Shown here piece after piece: positions 18,562-26,887 of a DNA stretch of 64,000 bases. The translations under genes were made by a program, and so were the position numbers. The notes beneath the pieces are model-generated. The model did not search any database. It was not told the origin of the DNA and worked only from the letters and a program-made list of their open reading frames with translations. Source of the stretch: Akkermansiaceae bacterium (GTDB lineage Bacteria > Verrucomicrobiota > Verrucomicrobiia > Verrucomicrobiales > Akkermansiaceae); contig JAQWZU010000141.1 in assembly GCA_029253285.1 (NCBI GenBank), positions 27,922 to 91,921 on the forward strand, given 5' to 3'. The number at the start of each line of letters is the position of its first letter. The stretch's first letter is position 1.

Positions 18562-19665
18562 ATGCAAGACGTCCACGGAGAGCCGTCACATCACCTCGCC
18601 ACTCCCGAGCTCGACCTCGATCTCACCGCGCGAGGAGGGCATTTGGCACCCGTGGTTTTCCACCTCCCCGACCGAGACGTCTCCCCCTACGCCCTCGCTC
18701 CCTGGCAAACCCAAGAATACCCCGACCAACCCGCGCTCCTCTCCGTCCTGCGCGGCGATTTCCTCTGCCTCCCCTTCGGAGGACAAGAAAACGGCCCACC
18801 CCACGGAGATCCCGCCAATGCCCCTTGGCAACTTACCGGGGAAACCGAACGCTCTCTCATCCTTCATCAAAAGGCCCGGGATTCGGGAGCTGCAATTCAA
18901 AAAACAATCTCAGTTCGTCCTGAACAACACGCTCTCTTCGTCGAGCACCAAATCTCAAATCTTGAAGGCCGCTTCAGCTACGGCACCCACCCCATTCTCG
19001 ACCTTTCTCACCTCAACGAAGGACAAGGCCGCATCACCACCAGCCCCTTCCGCTGGGCCTCTGTTTTCACCGACTCTTTCGCAAATCTCGACGACGGTGA
19101 AACCCAGTCTCTGAAAATCGGCGCCCGCTTTGATGATCTAAAATCCGTTCCCCTCAACGACGGAGGAACCACCGACCTCACCCGCTACCCCGCCCGTCCC
19201 GGCAACGACGACCTCGTCATGATGGTCAACGAAGCTGCCACTCAAGAACATCCCTTCGCCTGGTCCGCCGCCGTCCTTGACGGCTACCTCTGGTTTGCTC
19301 TCAAAAACCCCGCCGACTTTCCCGCCACTCTCTTCTGGATCTCCAACGGCGGTCGTCCTACCGCCCCCTGGAATGGACGTCATACCGGCCGCCTCGGCAT
19401 CGAAGAAGTCTGCTCCCACTTCTGCCACGGAGCCGATATCTCCCGCGAAGACCGCCTCGCCGAAGAAAAAATCCCCACCACCCGCGAGTTTCAGAAAGAT
19501 CAATTCTTCTCTCTCAAAATGATTCAAGCCGTCGCCCCCGTACCGGATAACTTCGGCGCCGTAAAATCAATCACCCCTCTCGACGAACACAGCGTCACTA
19601 TCACTGACGAAAAAAATCATTTCATCGAAGTCTCTCTCGATTGGACTTTTGTAGCATCCCAATAA
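18562..19665 (+). CDS. Mutarotase-like hypothetical protein
   Basis: 367 residues with no signal peptide. Beta-rich throughout, with features that recall galactose-mutarotase-like carbohydrate-binding folds: DLTARGGHLAPVVF at the start, FSYGTHPILDLS near the middle, FWISNGGRPTAPWNGRHTGRLGIEEVCSHFCHG towards the end. It could interconvert or bind a sugar released by the sulfatase island, but no catalytic residues can be assigned. It starts 2 bp after the sulfatase stop, so it is very probably in the same operon. Confidence 0.5.
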   Translation: MQDVHGEPSHHLATPELDLDLTARGGHLAPVVFHLPDRDVSPYALAPWQTQEYPDQPALLSVLRGDFLCLPFGGQENGPPHGDPANAPWQLTGETERSLILHQKARDSGAAIQKTISVRPEQHALFVEHQISNLEGRFSYGTHPILDLSHLNEGQGRITTSPFRWASVFTDSFANLDDGETQSLKIGARFDDLKSVPLNDGGTTDLTRYPARPGNDDLVMMVNEAATQEHPFAWSAAVLDGYLWFALKNPADFPATLFWISNGGRPTAPWNGRHTGRLGIEEVCSHFCHGADISREDRLAEEKIPTTREFQKDQFFSLKMIQAVAPVPDNFGAVKSITPLDEHSVTITDEKNHFIEVSLDWTFVASQ

Positions 19666-19727
19666 TCACAGCAGGAAACGGGTGGGCATTCTCTGATTCC
19701 ATGAGATAGTTACTTCAAACGCGATTC

Positions 19728-20351
19728 ATGGAATTCAAACTCAAGCTAGATGATCTCCCCACCCCGCCCTTCAACGTCCTCCCTTCGAATGGTGAAGCGA
19801 TTTACCACGGTGTGACTTTCGACCTCCCGCAAGCCGATGGCTTCTTGGGATCTCTCCTCCGCGACATTCCCTGGCGGCACGACGAGGCCATCATGTTTGG
19901 CAAACACATCGTAACCGCCCGGAAGGTCGCGTGGTATGGCGACGAGAATTATTCCTACACCTACTCGGGCCACAATCATGTCGCGCTAAAATGGACCGAG
20001 TCCCTTCTCACCATCAAGACTGTCGTGGAAGAAATCGCGGGCTACACTTACAACTCCTGCCTCCTCAATCTCTACCTTGATGGCAGCCAAGGCATGGGCT
20101 GGCATCATGACGATGAAAAAGGCCTCGGCAAAAATGCCAACATCGCCTCGGTGAGTTTTGGTGCCGAACGCCGCTTCGACTTCCGCCACAAACAGAGCCG
20201 CGAGAAAGTCTCCGTCATGCTCGAACACGGCAGCCTCCTCATCATGCGAGGGACGACACAAAGCAACTGGCAACACCAGATTCCCAAGAGCAAAAAGATC
20301 ACCTCACCCCGTATCAATCTCACCTTCCGCCGCATGCTTCACGAATCATGA
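19728..20351 (+). CDS. AlkB-like 2-oxoglutarate/Fe(II) dioxygenase
   Basis: 207 residues. Predicted DNA/RNA repair demethylase that oxidises alkyl lesions on bases. The iron ligands are visible as H126-x-D128 in GWHHDDE and H183 in WQHQIPK, and the 2-oxoglutarate Arg lies in PRINLTFR. NSCLLNLYLDG and SVSFGAERRFDFRHK are typical of the AlkB group found in PVC bacteria and proteobacteria. It overlaps by ATGA the start of a decayed Ada-like gene, suggesting an ancestral alkylation-repair operon. Confidence 0.88.
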   Translation: MEFKLKLDDLPTPPFNVLPSNGEAIYHGVTFDLPQADGFLGSLLRDIPWRHDEAIMFGKHIVTARKVAWYGDENYSYTYSGHNHVALKWTESLLTIKTVVEEIAGYTYNSCLLNLYLDGSQGMGWHHDDEKGLGKNANIASVSFGAERRFDFRHKQSREKVSVMLEHGSLLIMRGTTQSNWQHQIPKSKKITSPRINLTFRRMLHES

Positions 20352-20503
20352 ACGACGACGATCGCATCACCCAAGTCATCGAGCTCCTCAATTTGAATTT
20401 CGAAGAATAACCCAAGCTCGACACCCTCGCCGGGGAGGTGGGCTTGAGCCCGTCGAACCTCTCAACCTTCACAGGTTGGCATCCCCTGAAATTTCTCCCT
20501 TAA
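20348..20503 (+). pseudogene. Relic of an Ada/MGMT-type AraC-HTH alkyltransferase gene
   Basis: Starts with ATG overlapping the AlkB stop and reads MNDDDRITQVIELLNLNFEE, then TAA (20408-20410). In the same frame it goes on as PKLDTLAGEVGLSPSNLS and ends GWHPLKFLP before a second stop. The order matches the N-terminal AraC-type helix-turn-helix of bifunctional Ada-like proteins (hydrophobic helix, LDxLAxxVGLSPxHLQRLFTRWxGxSPKxFL). Several residues are missing and the whole methyltransferase domain is gone. The stop could have arisen from a CAA codon. Translational coupling to alkB remains only as this fossil. The identification rests on motif recall. Confidence 0.6.
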
Positions 20504-20534
20504 CATTCATCAAATAAAGCCTCAGCCTTATTCA

Positions 20535-21458
20535 ATGAACCGAAGAAACCTTCTCACCGGCTCCACTGCCGCCAGCGCCCTGGCTCTCACTCCTTCTTTT
20601 GCACAAGAGACGGCCAAGGTCGTTCCAGCCCAAAGCAACCGCATCGGCGTCTCCTCTTATTCCTTCTGGGGATTCCGCCGCGACGAACTTCGCCCGCTCG
20701 AAAGCAATCTGGAGCACGCCGCGCGCATGGGATTCGATGGCCTCGAAATCCTGCAACGCCAACTCGTCGACACCGACCGCGTCGCGCTTCAAAAAATTAA
20801 ACGCCAGGCTTTTGTTCTCGGTCTCGATCTCATGGGCTATTCCACGCACCAGGGATTTCTTTCCCCCGACAAGGAGAAGCGACAGAAGAATATCGACCAC
20901 ACTCTGGAGTGCCTCGAGCAAGCCTACCAACTCGGCATCCCCACCATGCGAGTGAATTCCGGAACCTGGGGCACTTCGAAAAGCTTCGACGACCTCATGG
21001 CCAAGCGCGGCGTCGAAGAACCTCTCAAAGGATACACCGAAAAAGATGCCTACGAATGGGTCATCGAAGCCTACTCGAAACTCGTTCCCGAAGCCGCCAA
21101 GCGCGGCGTCATCATGGGACTCGAGAACCACTGGGGTCTCGGGGTCACTCCCGAGGGCGTGATGAAGGTCGTCAACGAAATCAACTCACCCTGGCTTCAG
21201 GTCACTCTGGACACCGGAAACTTCCTTGAAGACCCCTACGACCGCCTGACCCAACTCGCGCCTTCCACTGTCCTCCTTCAAGCCAAGACCTACTACGGCA
21301 AAGGTCGTTGGTATACTCTCGACCTCGACTACGCCCGGATCGCCAAGATCATGAAGAAGGCCAGCTTCAAGGGTTACGTCTCGCTCGAATTCGAAGGCCT
21401 CGAAGATCCCCTCACCGCGATCCCCAAATCTCTCGAACTTCTCCGCAAACACTTCTAG
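20535..21458 (+). CDS. Exported sugar phosphate isomerase/epimerase-like TIM-barrel protein
   Basis: 307 residues. The N-terminus MNRRNLLTGSTAASALAL is a Tat-like signal, so the protein is probably periplasmic. The rest is an AP-endonuclease-family-2/xylose-isomerase-like TIM barrel. GVSSYSFWGF, GFDGLEILQRQLVD, PTMRVNSGTWG, GVIMGLENHWG (metal-ligand Glu region), LQVTLDTGNF and GYVSLEFEGLEDP at the C-terminus are characteristic. Such exported members accompany sulfatase and glycosidase genes in PVC bacteria; the substrate is unknown. Confidence 0.82.
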   Translation: MNRRNLLTGSTAASALALTPSFAQETAKVVPAQSNRIGVSSYSFWGFRRDELRPLESNLEHAARMGFDGLEILQRQLVDTDRVALQKIKRQAFVLGLDLMGYSTHQGFLSPDKEKRQKNIDHTLECLEQAYQLGIPTMRVNSGTWGTSKSFDDLMAKRGVEEPLKGYTEKDAYEWVIEAYSKLVPEAAKRGVIMGLENHWGLGVTPEGVMKVVNEINSPWLQVTLDTGNFLEDPYDRLTQLAPSTVLLQAKTYYGKGRWYTLDLDYARIAKIMKKASFKGYVSLEFEGLEDPLTAIPKSLELLRKHF

Positions 21459-21491
21459 GATCAAGGCTTGGAAACACCCACCTCTCCCGGC

Positions 21492-24005
21492 ATGACCACT
21501 CGGTTCCTTTCAATCCTTCCTCTCGTCCTTTCCTGCTTCGGCTCATCGATCAGGGCCGAGGAAACCCGCTATCCGGGCTCCTGGAAATGGTCCGCCTTAC
21601 AGGACAACGAAATTAGAAACCTCACCAAAGCAGCCGCAAAAGAACGCGGTGGATTTTGGAATCTGGGAAAGTCCACCGTTGTCGCGCAAACCGACGTCTC
21701 AAGCAAACTCGCCGCAGAAGCCTTCATTCATTTCAGCCAATCCCTCAAGACGCTCCCCAAGGTCATTCAACTTCCGGCCTCCGGAACCCGCGTTAAAAAA
21801 GTCCGCTTTCAGTTTACAATTCACCGCACCGAGGAATCATTTCCGGACAACGACACTGACGAAGGCTTCTCCCAGATCACGGAGCAGATCGATGGCAGTT
21901 CGCTGGCCGAGATTCATCTCCTCAGCAAATGGGAAGTCCATCCCGGCGCGGAAAACAACCTCACCAAGTGCGTCGACGTCGGGCTCTTGCAAGGACACCT
22001 CGCCCGCCTCTACCTCAAACTCTGGCGCCCGGACAAACCACTCCCTCCCTTTCTCGCGCATGGCTATGAATCTTATTTCGAAACTTACGACGTCTATAAA
22101 GGTCAGGCCCGCACGATAGGCATTCACCGCTCCAGCTTCCGGAACGCCCTTCAAAAAACAATCCTGAAAAGTAACATTCTCCGCCCCAATCTTTCGGAGA
22201 AACTCAACCTCAGCAAGGAAGCCTTCACCGAAGAAGAAAACCTCAACGGAGCACTCGCCAGTCGCTTTGCCTACACTCTTCTCTCTAATCCTGACTTCCA
22301 AAAGACCACGTTTCAGCTCATCTCCGCCGACGCCAAGGCAAACCCCAAGGCCGCCTCGGCCATGGAGAAAACCTGGCACCAAAGTCTCTACAAGACACTC
22401 GCCTCCTCCCGACCAGCCAGACTCGCAGAATTCTCCACCAAGGGCCCAGTCCCGGGTGCTGCTTCCGTGACCCGACTCTCACCATACGGCAACAAACCCT
22501 CCCTCACCCTCATGCCTGTTGCCGGAGGCAAATACGATCTCGCCTGGCACAACTCCAGCCAGCGCACTATTCACATCATGCAATGCTCGGGGGACGGGCA
22601 GGAACTCACGCCGTCCTTCATCTCGGGCGCAGGCGCCCTCCTCGGAGCGACTCGCTTGCCCGACGAAATGGGCTACGCCATCGGCTACTGTAAAGACAAC
22701 AGCCACGGCAACAAGAACTCCGAATACTGGGTCGCCGGAGTCGCCCTCGATGGTAGCGAAATTTTCAACACACGAATCTTTGGGGAAAAGAACCACAAAG
22801 AAGTAAATTCAAAAGGCGGCCCCGGGGGAGCTGGAACTGCTCGCATTGCTTACAACCCAAAAAGCAAAACCATCGCCTTCTATCTCGCCAATAATCAACT
22901 TTTTAACGACGGAGTGAGACACCAGGGTGGCTACGTTGGCTTCCTCAACGAAAAAGGAAAAAAGCTCCCGGGAGGCAGCGGCTGGTTTTACAGTCACAAC
23001 TTCGACCAACGTCTCATCTTCGCCAACGGTGAATTCTGCGCCCTCGCCCACGGCGACGCTTACCCCCGTGCCCTTGGATTTAGTCGCTGGCCCGGCTCCG
23101 GAGGAAAAGCCATCGCCAATCAAACCTACCACGCTATCGAAGGAGAATCCGGCGCCAACGTCACCAACTGCCAAACCGGTGGACTGCTCGCTCTTCCCAA
23201 TCGAAAATTCGGCGTCGTCTTCGCCTCGGCTAACGGACGGGAAGGTCACGACGTCTGCATTCTCATCCTCGATGAAAACGGCAAGACCACCAAAGAGAAA
23301 TGGCTCACCAAACACAAGAAAGGTGGCTATGGTGCCTACCCACGCATTGCCCGCGATGGCAAAAACATCTTCGTCGCTTGGCACGAGTCCGACGGAATGA
23401 AGCAAATCGTTCTCAACTCCTCGCTCGACATCGTCACGCCCCAAAGCACCAACACCAGCGCCAAGCTCTCGCCTTACGACGACCTCTACACCCTCGACGA
23501 CGGAGCGATCGTCTGGGCCGTCCCCGCCGGCGGAAACAAGATCCGCGTGCACCGTATCGATCAGGCCGCCGCCCTGGAGCAAAAGCTCATCGCCGGAAAC
23601 GCCCGTAGCCAACGCACACCCAAACCCGAAGCCCTCGCGCAAGTGGATCACGAAATGACGATCAAACTCGCCGATCTCAACGCCGACAAGAAACTGCCTA
23701 AGGTTCCGGTCACGCTACCTTCCGTTCGCCGAACGGCCTCTCTGGTGGATGTAGACAAAACCGGCCTCCTCCACTTTATCGAAAAAGACGGCAAGGAACT
23801 CCCACCGGTCACCTTTGACAAACTCCCCTTCCCTGACCGGGCCGCAGTCACCCTTTCCCTCTCAGCAGAGGAACCCGACAACTATTTCCTCTTCGGCATC
23901 ACCGCCTTCTACCTCGAATGCGCCGGCTCACTCGAAGCCGCCGACCTCTACTTCGGTAAAGCCGGACCAGAAGCAACCGCCCAGTTTGCAAAGTTCTTCA
24001 AATAG
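21492..24005 (+). CDS. Large exported protein with degenerate peptidase-like N-terminal segment
   Basis: 837 residues from ATG 21492, chosen because MTTRFLSILPLVLSCFGSSIRA is a good signal peptide (an ATG-less upstream extension to 21468 adds 8 residues). Around residues 160-200 GLLQGHLARLYLKLWR, then LPPFLAHGYESYFETYDVY, resembles the helix and downstream Glu region of gluzincin (MA-clan) metallopeptidases. The HExxH motif is absent (LLQGH), so it is probably not an active peptidase. The middle 400 residues contain repeated YDLAWHNSS / FGVVFASANGREG / IFVAWHESDGM segments suggesting a beta-propeller. Function unknown. Confidence 0.6.
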   Translation: MTTRFLSILPLVLSCFGSSIRAEETRYPGSWKWSALQDNEIRNLTKAAAKERGGFWNLGKSTVVAQTDVSSKLAAEAFIHFSQSLKTLPKVIQLPASGTRVKKVRFQFTIHRTEESFPDNDTDEGFSQITEQIDGSSLAEIHLLSKWEVHPGAENNLTKCVDVGLLQGHLARLYLKLWRPDKPLPPFLAHGYESYFETYDVYKGQARTIGIHRSSFRNALQKTILKSNILRPNLSEKLNLSKEAFTEEENLNGALASRFAYTLLSNPDFQKTTFQLISADAKANPKAASAMEKTWHQSLYKTLASSRPARLAEFSTKGPVPGAASVTRLSPYGNKPSLTLMPVAGGKYDLAWHNSSQRTIHIMQCSGDGQELTPSFISGAGALLGATRLPDEMGYAIGYCKDNSHGNKNSEYWVAGVALDGSEIFNTRIFGEKNHKEVNSKGGPGGAGTARIAYNPKSKTIAFYLANNQLFNDGVRHQGGYVGFLNEKGKKLPGGSGWFYSHNFDQRLIFANGEFCALAHGDAYPRALGFSRWPGSGGKAIANQTYHAIEGESGANVTNCQTGGLLALPNRKFGVVFASANGREGHDVCILILDENGKTTKEKWLTKHKKGGYGAYPRIARDGKNIFVAWHESDGMKQIVLNSSLDIVTPQSTNTSAKLSPYDDLYTLDDGAIVWAVPAGGNKIRVHRIDQAAALEQKLIAGNARSQRTPKPEALAQVDHEMTIKLADLNADKKLPKVPVTLPSVRRTASLVDVDKTGLLHFIEKDGKELPPVTFDKLPFPDRAAVTLSLSAEEPDNYFLFGITAFYLECAGSLEAADLYFGKAGPEATAQFAKFFK

Positions 24006-24307
24006 CCGAGATCAATAAGCGAAGGGATTGCACTCCAGCAGAAATTCTCGCGAGCTAATCTTCTCAATCGGAGACGAGACTATTGCCTGGAGAGAAGGGG
24101 AACAGAACATCGGGGTCTCGGAAGTTGATTCGAATTACCAAGCGAGAGAACTCCGCTATTCCGCCGAACCGGAGGATGCCGGACAACTGAAATCGCGACT
24201 GAAGGCAGGATCACACTAAATAACTCGAAATCGAATCTATTAATAAGTTTCATCTTGCATATTCGAACTCTAAAACTATATTAACTTGATCTCTTAATTC
24301 TATTAAA
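24006..24307 (+). other. Intergenic stretch with a doubtful 63-codon frame and an AT-rich promoter region
   Basis: This 302-bp gap holds one open frame, 24028-24219, whose product (ending QARELRYSAEPEDAGQLKSR and a few residues more) has protein-like composition but no recognised family and no ribosome site. The last 90 bp are strikingly AT-rich for this genome and probably carry the promoter of the PEP-CTERM protease gene. No hairpin or repeat seen. Confidence 0.3.
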
Positions 24308-25255
24308 ATGAATCACATGCGAACGCTCATTCTCCCTTTGATTTTCCTACTTCCTGGCGTTTCCAGCGGAATCGTAGTTGCTAATTATTCAAGTCCCGTA
24401 AACGACCGCTTTGACAATGATCCTAGCTTCGTCGGAGCTGGCCTGGACTTTTCCGGAGTGGGAAGAACAACAAGCGGCCGCTGGGTAACCATGATCGGTG
24501 ACAACTACTTCGTCACGGCCATCCATTTTCCCGCAACGGGAAATGTCCAATTCCTCGCAGACAATGATCCTTCGGGTAACATTTTCCAATACACCGTCGC
24601 GGGGAGCTTTAACGTTCCAGGCACCGACATTCGGATTGGCTATTTCAACGAGGTAGTCGATCCCTCCATCGCCCGCTACACCTACAACACAAACAATGCC
24701 AACGCCCTGGCCGACCTCGGAATAGCGGGAACCACCGTCTACACCAGCGGGGATCGCGTTGCGGGCTCCGCAGGAACAATCTTGGACCACGTCGTGGCTG
24801 AAAATCAGGCTGAATCGTGGTTCGAGGAGGGAACGAACGTTATCCAGGTTCCTGGCCCCGGAGGAGTCAATAACACCTTTAGCAGTAATGCGGATTTCGA
24901 TCAAATCGTCATGTTTGAAAATATACCCACTGACGACGCTAACAATTTCGAAAATTCCGAATCCCAACTCCAAAGCGGAGATTCCGGCTCACCACTTTTT
25001 TCAAACCAAGGAGGCACTCTCAGAATAGAAGGCATTGCATGGGCCGTCGTTCCCCCCCCGGGATTTACGGGAGATTTCGATACTACCGCCAGTGGCTTCG
25101 AGGAAAGACCCGGAACACTCTATAGCTACCTTGGCTCCTACGACGCTGGCATTCAAACTGCGATTTCCAACGTCCCCGTCCCTATTCCAGAGCCCTCTGT
25201 CCCTGCACTGGGAATCCTCGGGCTGCTGGCAGGAATGGCATTCCGCAGGCGTTGA
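24308..25255 (+). CDS. Secreted trypsin-like serine protease with PEP-CTERM anchor
   Basis: 315 residues. The signal peptide is MNHMRTLILPLIFLLPGVSSG. The chymotrypsin-fold triad can be placed at H73 (VTAIHF), D107 (GTDIRIG) and S226 (SGDSGSPLF). The extreme C-terminus is a PEP-CTERM sorting signal: IPEPSVPA, a hydrophobic helix (LGILGLLAGMAF) and RRR. The family is processed by exosortase and linked to the cell surface or extracellular polymer. It is the only PEP-CTERM protein seen in the window; no exosortase gene is present here. Confidence 0.85.
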   Translation: MNHMRTLILPLIFLLPGVSSGIVVANYSSPVNDRFDNDPSFVGAGLDFSGVGRTTSGRWVTMIGDNYFVTAIHFPATGNVQFLADNDPSGNIFQYTVAGSFNVPGTDIRIGYFNEVVDPSIARYTYNTNNANALADLGIAGTTVYTSGDRVAGSAGTILDHVVAENQAESWFEEGTNVIQVPGPGGVNNTFSSNADFDQIVMFENIPTDDANNFENSESQLQSGDSGSPLFSNQGGTLRIEGIAWAVVPPPGFTGDFDTTASGFEERPGTLYSYLGSYDAGIQTAISNVPVPIPEPSVPALGILGLLAGMAFRRR

Positions 25256-25326
25256 GAACTTAGTCATCTCAAACAGAGAATCTCTGTAGTCGGCAAATCA
25301 TTCGTTTCACGCTAAGAAACGGAATC

Positions 25327-26706
25327 ATGTCACTACAACTCCGTTCCCTTCTTGCCACCATCTTTCTGGTCATTGCGCCTGCGAGCGCGGAAACACAGAT
25401 CAAAAACGTCCTCCTGATCGTTTCCGATGACCTCAAAGCCAGCTCGCTGGGTTGCTACGGAAACACCGTTTGCGAAACACCAAACCTCGATCGCCTCGCC
25501 AAGCGCGGCATGGTTTTCGAACGAACCTATTGCCAGGGAACCTGGTGTGCCCCCTCCCGCATCTCGTTCATGCACAGCCGCTATGAAGGAAGCAAAGGAA
25601 CGAACATGGGTGAGCATTTCCGCGCAAACGGAATCCACTCCGCACGGGTCGGCAAGATCTACCACATGCGCGTTCCCGGCGATATCATCGCAGGCACCGA
25701 TGGCAACGATATCCCCAGTACCTGGGATGAAAAATTCAACACCAAGGGCCAGGAGGCCCACACTCCCGGTGACTACGCCTGTCTCAATCTGAACATCTTT
25801 ACCAAAGAGCTCGAAGGCCGGCAATCCACCCGGATGCCGCACCGCATGTTCGTCTCGGTGGAATACGAAGGCGATGGCTCCGACCAACCCGACTGGCAGG
25901 CCGCTGATAAAACCATCGCCTTGCTCAAAGAGCACAAGGAGAAGTCCTTCTTCATCGCGACCGGCTTTGTGCGCCCCCACTACCCCAGCGTAGCCCCGGC
26001 GCAATACTTCCAAAGATACCCCTTCGACAAAATGCCCATCCCTCGCGTTCTCAAAGGTGATCTCAAAGATATTCCAAACTCAGGACTTGGAAAAACCACC
26101 AGCCAGAAGAGCGGTATCGCGAAGTGGCCTTCCAACATTCAGCGTATGTGGTCGGCCTACTACGCCACGGTGACTTACATGGACGAACAACTCGGCAAGG
26201 TCCTCGATGAACTCGACCGACTCAAACTCACCGACTCCACCGCCATCGTTTTTATCAGCGACCATGGATACCATCTCGGCGAGCACCACTTCTGGCAGAA
26301 GAGCAACCTCCACGAAGAAGTCACCCGCGTCCCCATGATCATCTCGGTCCCCGGCATGAAGCCGGGCAGAACAAATTCCGTCACCGAACTCATGGACATT
26401 TATCCGACATTGAGCTCGCTTCTCGGCATCCCCGCCCCTGAAAGTGTGCAGGGAAAAAACCTCGTTCCCGTTCTCAAAAATCCTGAGGCCAAGGTTCGCA
26501 AAGCAGCTCTCTCATTCAATCGCGGGGGTCACGGACTTCGCAGCGATCGCTGGGCCTATCTACGCTACAAGAATGGCGATGATGAACTCTACGACATGGA
26601 GAAAGATCCCGAGCAATTTCACAATCTCGCGAAGAACAAAGAATTCACGGCAATTAGAAATGAGATGCAGTCCCTGCTCAAGGAACGCCTTAGAGACGTT
26701 AAGTAG
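25327..26706 (+). CDS. Secreted sulfatase, iduronate-2-sulfatase-like
   Basis: 459 residues with a signal peptide (LRSLLATIFLVIAPASA). KNVLLIVSDDLKASSLGCYG is the metal-binding start, and C74-A-P-S-R followed by ISFMHSR is the formylglycine motif. FFIATGFVRPHYP, FISDHGYHLGEHHFWQKSNLHEE and SVPG match the iduronate-2-sulfatase group (S1_7-like). It is separate from the two DUF1501 cassettes. Probable substrate: a sulfated uronic-acid or fucose-containing glycan (inference). Confidence 0.88.
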   Translation: MSLQLRSLLATIFLVIAPASAETQIKNVLLIVSDDLKASSLGCYGNTVCETPNLDRLAKRGMVFERTYCQGTWCAPSRISFMHSRYEGSKGTNMGEHFRANGIHSARVGKIYHMRVPGDIIAGTDGNDIPSTWDEKFNTKGQEAHTPGDYACLNLNIFTKELEGRQSTRMPHRMFVSVEYEGDGSDQPDWQAADKTIALLKEHKEKSFFIATGFVRPHYPSVAPAQYFQRYPFDKMPIPRVLKGDLKDIPNSGLGKTTSQKSGIAKWPSNIQRMWSAYYATVTYMDEQLGKVLDELDRLKLTDSTAIVFISDHGYHLGEHHFWQKSNLHEEVTRVPMIISVPGMKPGRTNSVTELMDIYPTLSSLLGIPAPESVQGKNLVPVLKNPEAKVRKAALSFNRGGHGLRSDRWAYLRYKNGDDELYDMEKDPEQFHNLAKNKEFTAIRNEMQSLLKERLRDVK

Positions 26707-26716
26707 TTTCCAGGCC

Positions 26717-26857
26717 CTACCCTCTCATCATCTCCAGACTTCGACCAAGACTCGAAGGGAAATCCTCCTCCACTCGATCCGCCAATTTGTCGCCGATCGG
26801 AACCAGTTCCTCCGGGTCAATGATACGGAAATAGTCAAAGCATTCGCGCGCCAGCAT
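26717..26857 (-). other. 46-codon open frame or C-terminal gene relic
   Basis: On the minus strand, directly downstream of and in the same frame as the GH81 stop, a frame reads MLARECFDYFRIIDPEELVP, continues through GDKLADRVEEDFPSSLG and ends LEMMRG. Composition and codon use look like real protein. There is no clear ribosome site and no family is recognised. It may be the surviving C-terminus of a lost gene or a small ORF co-transcribed with the GH81 gene. Confidence 0.35.
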
Positions 26858-26887
26858 GGCGCCATCGCGCCGGGATCTCCGGAGAGA

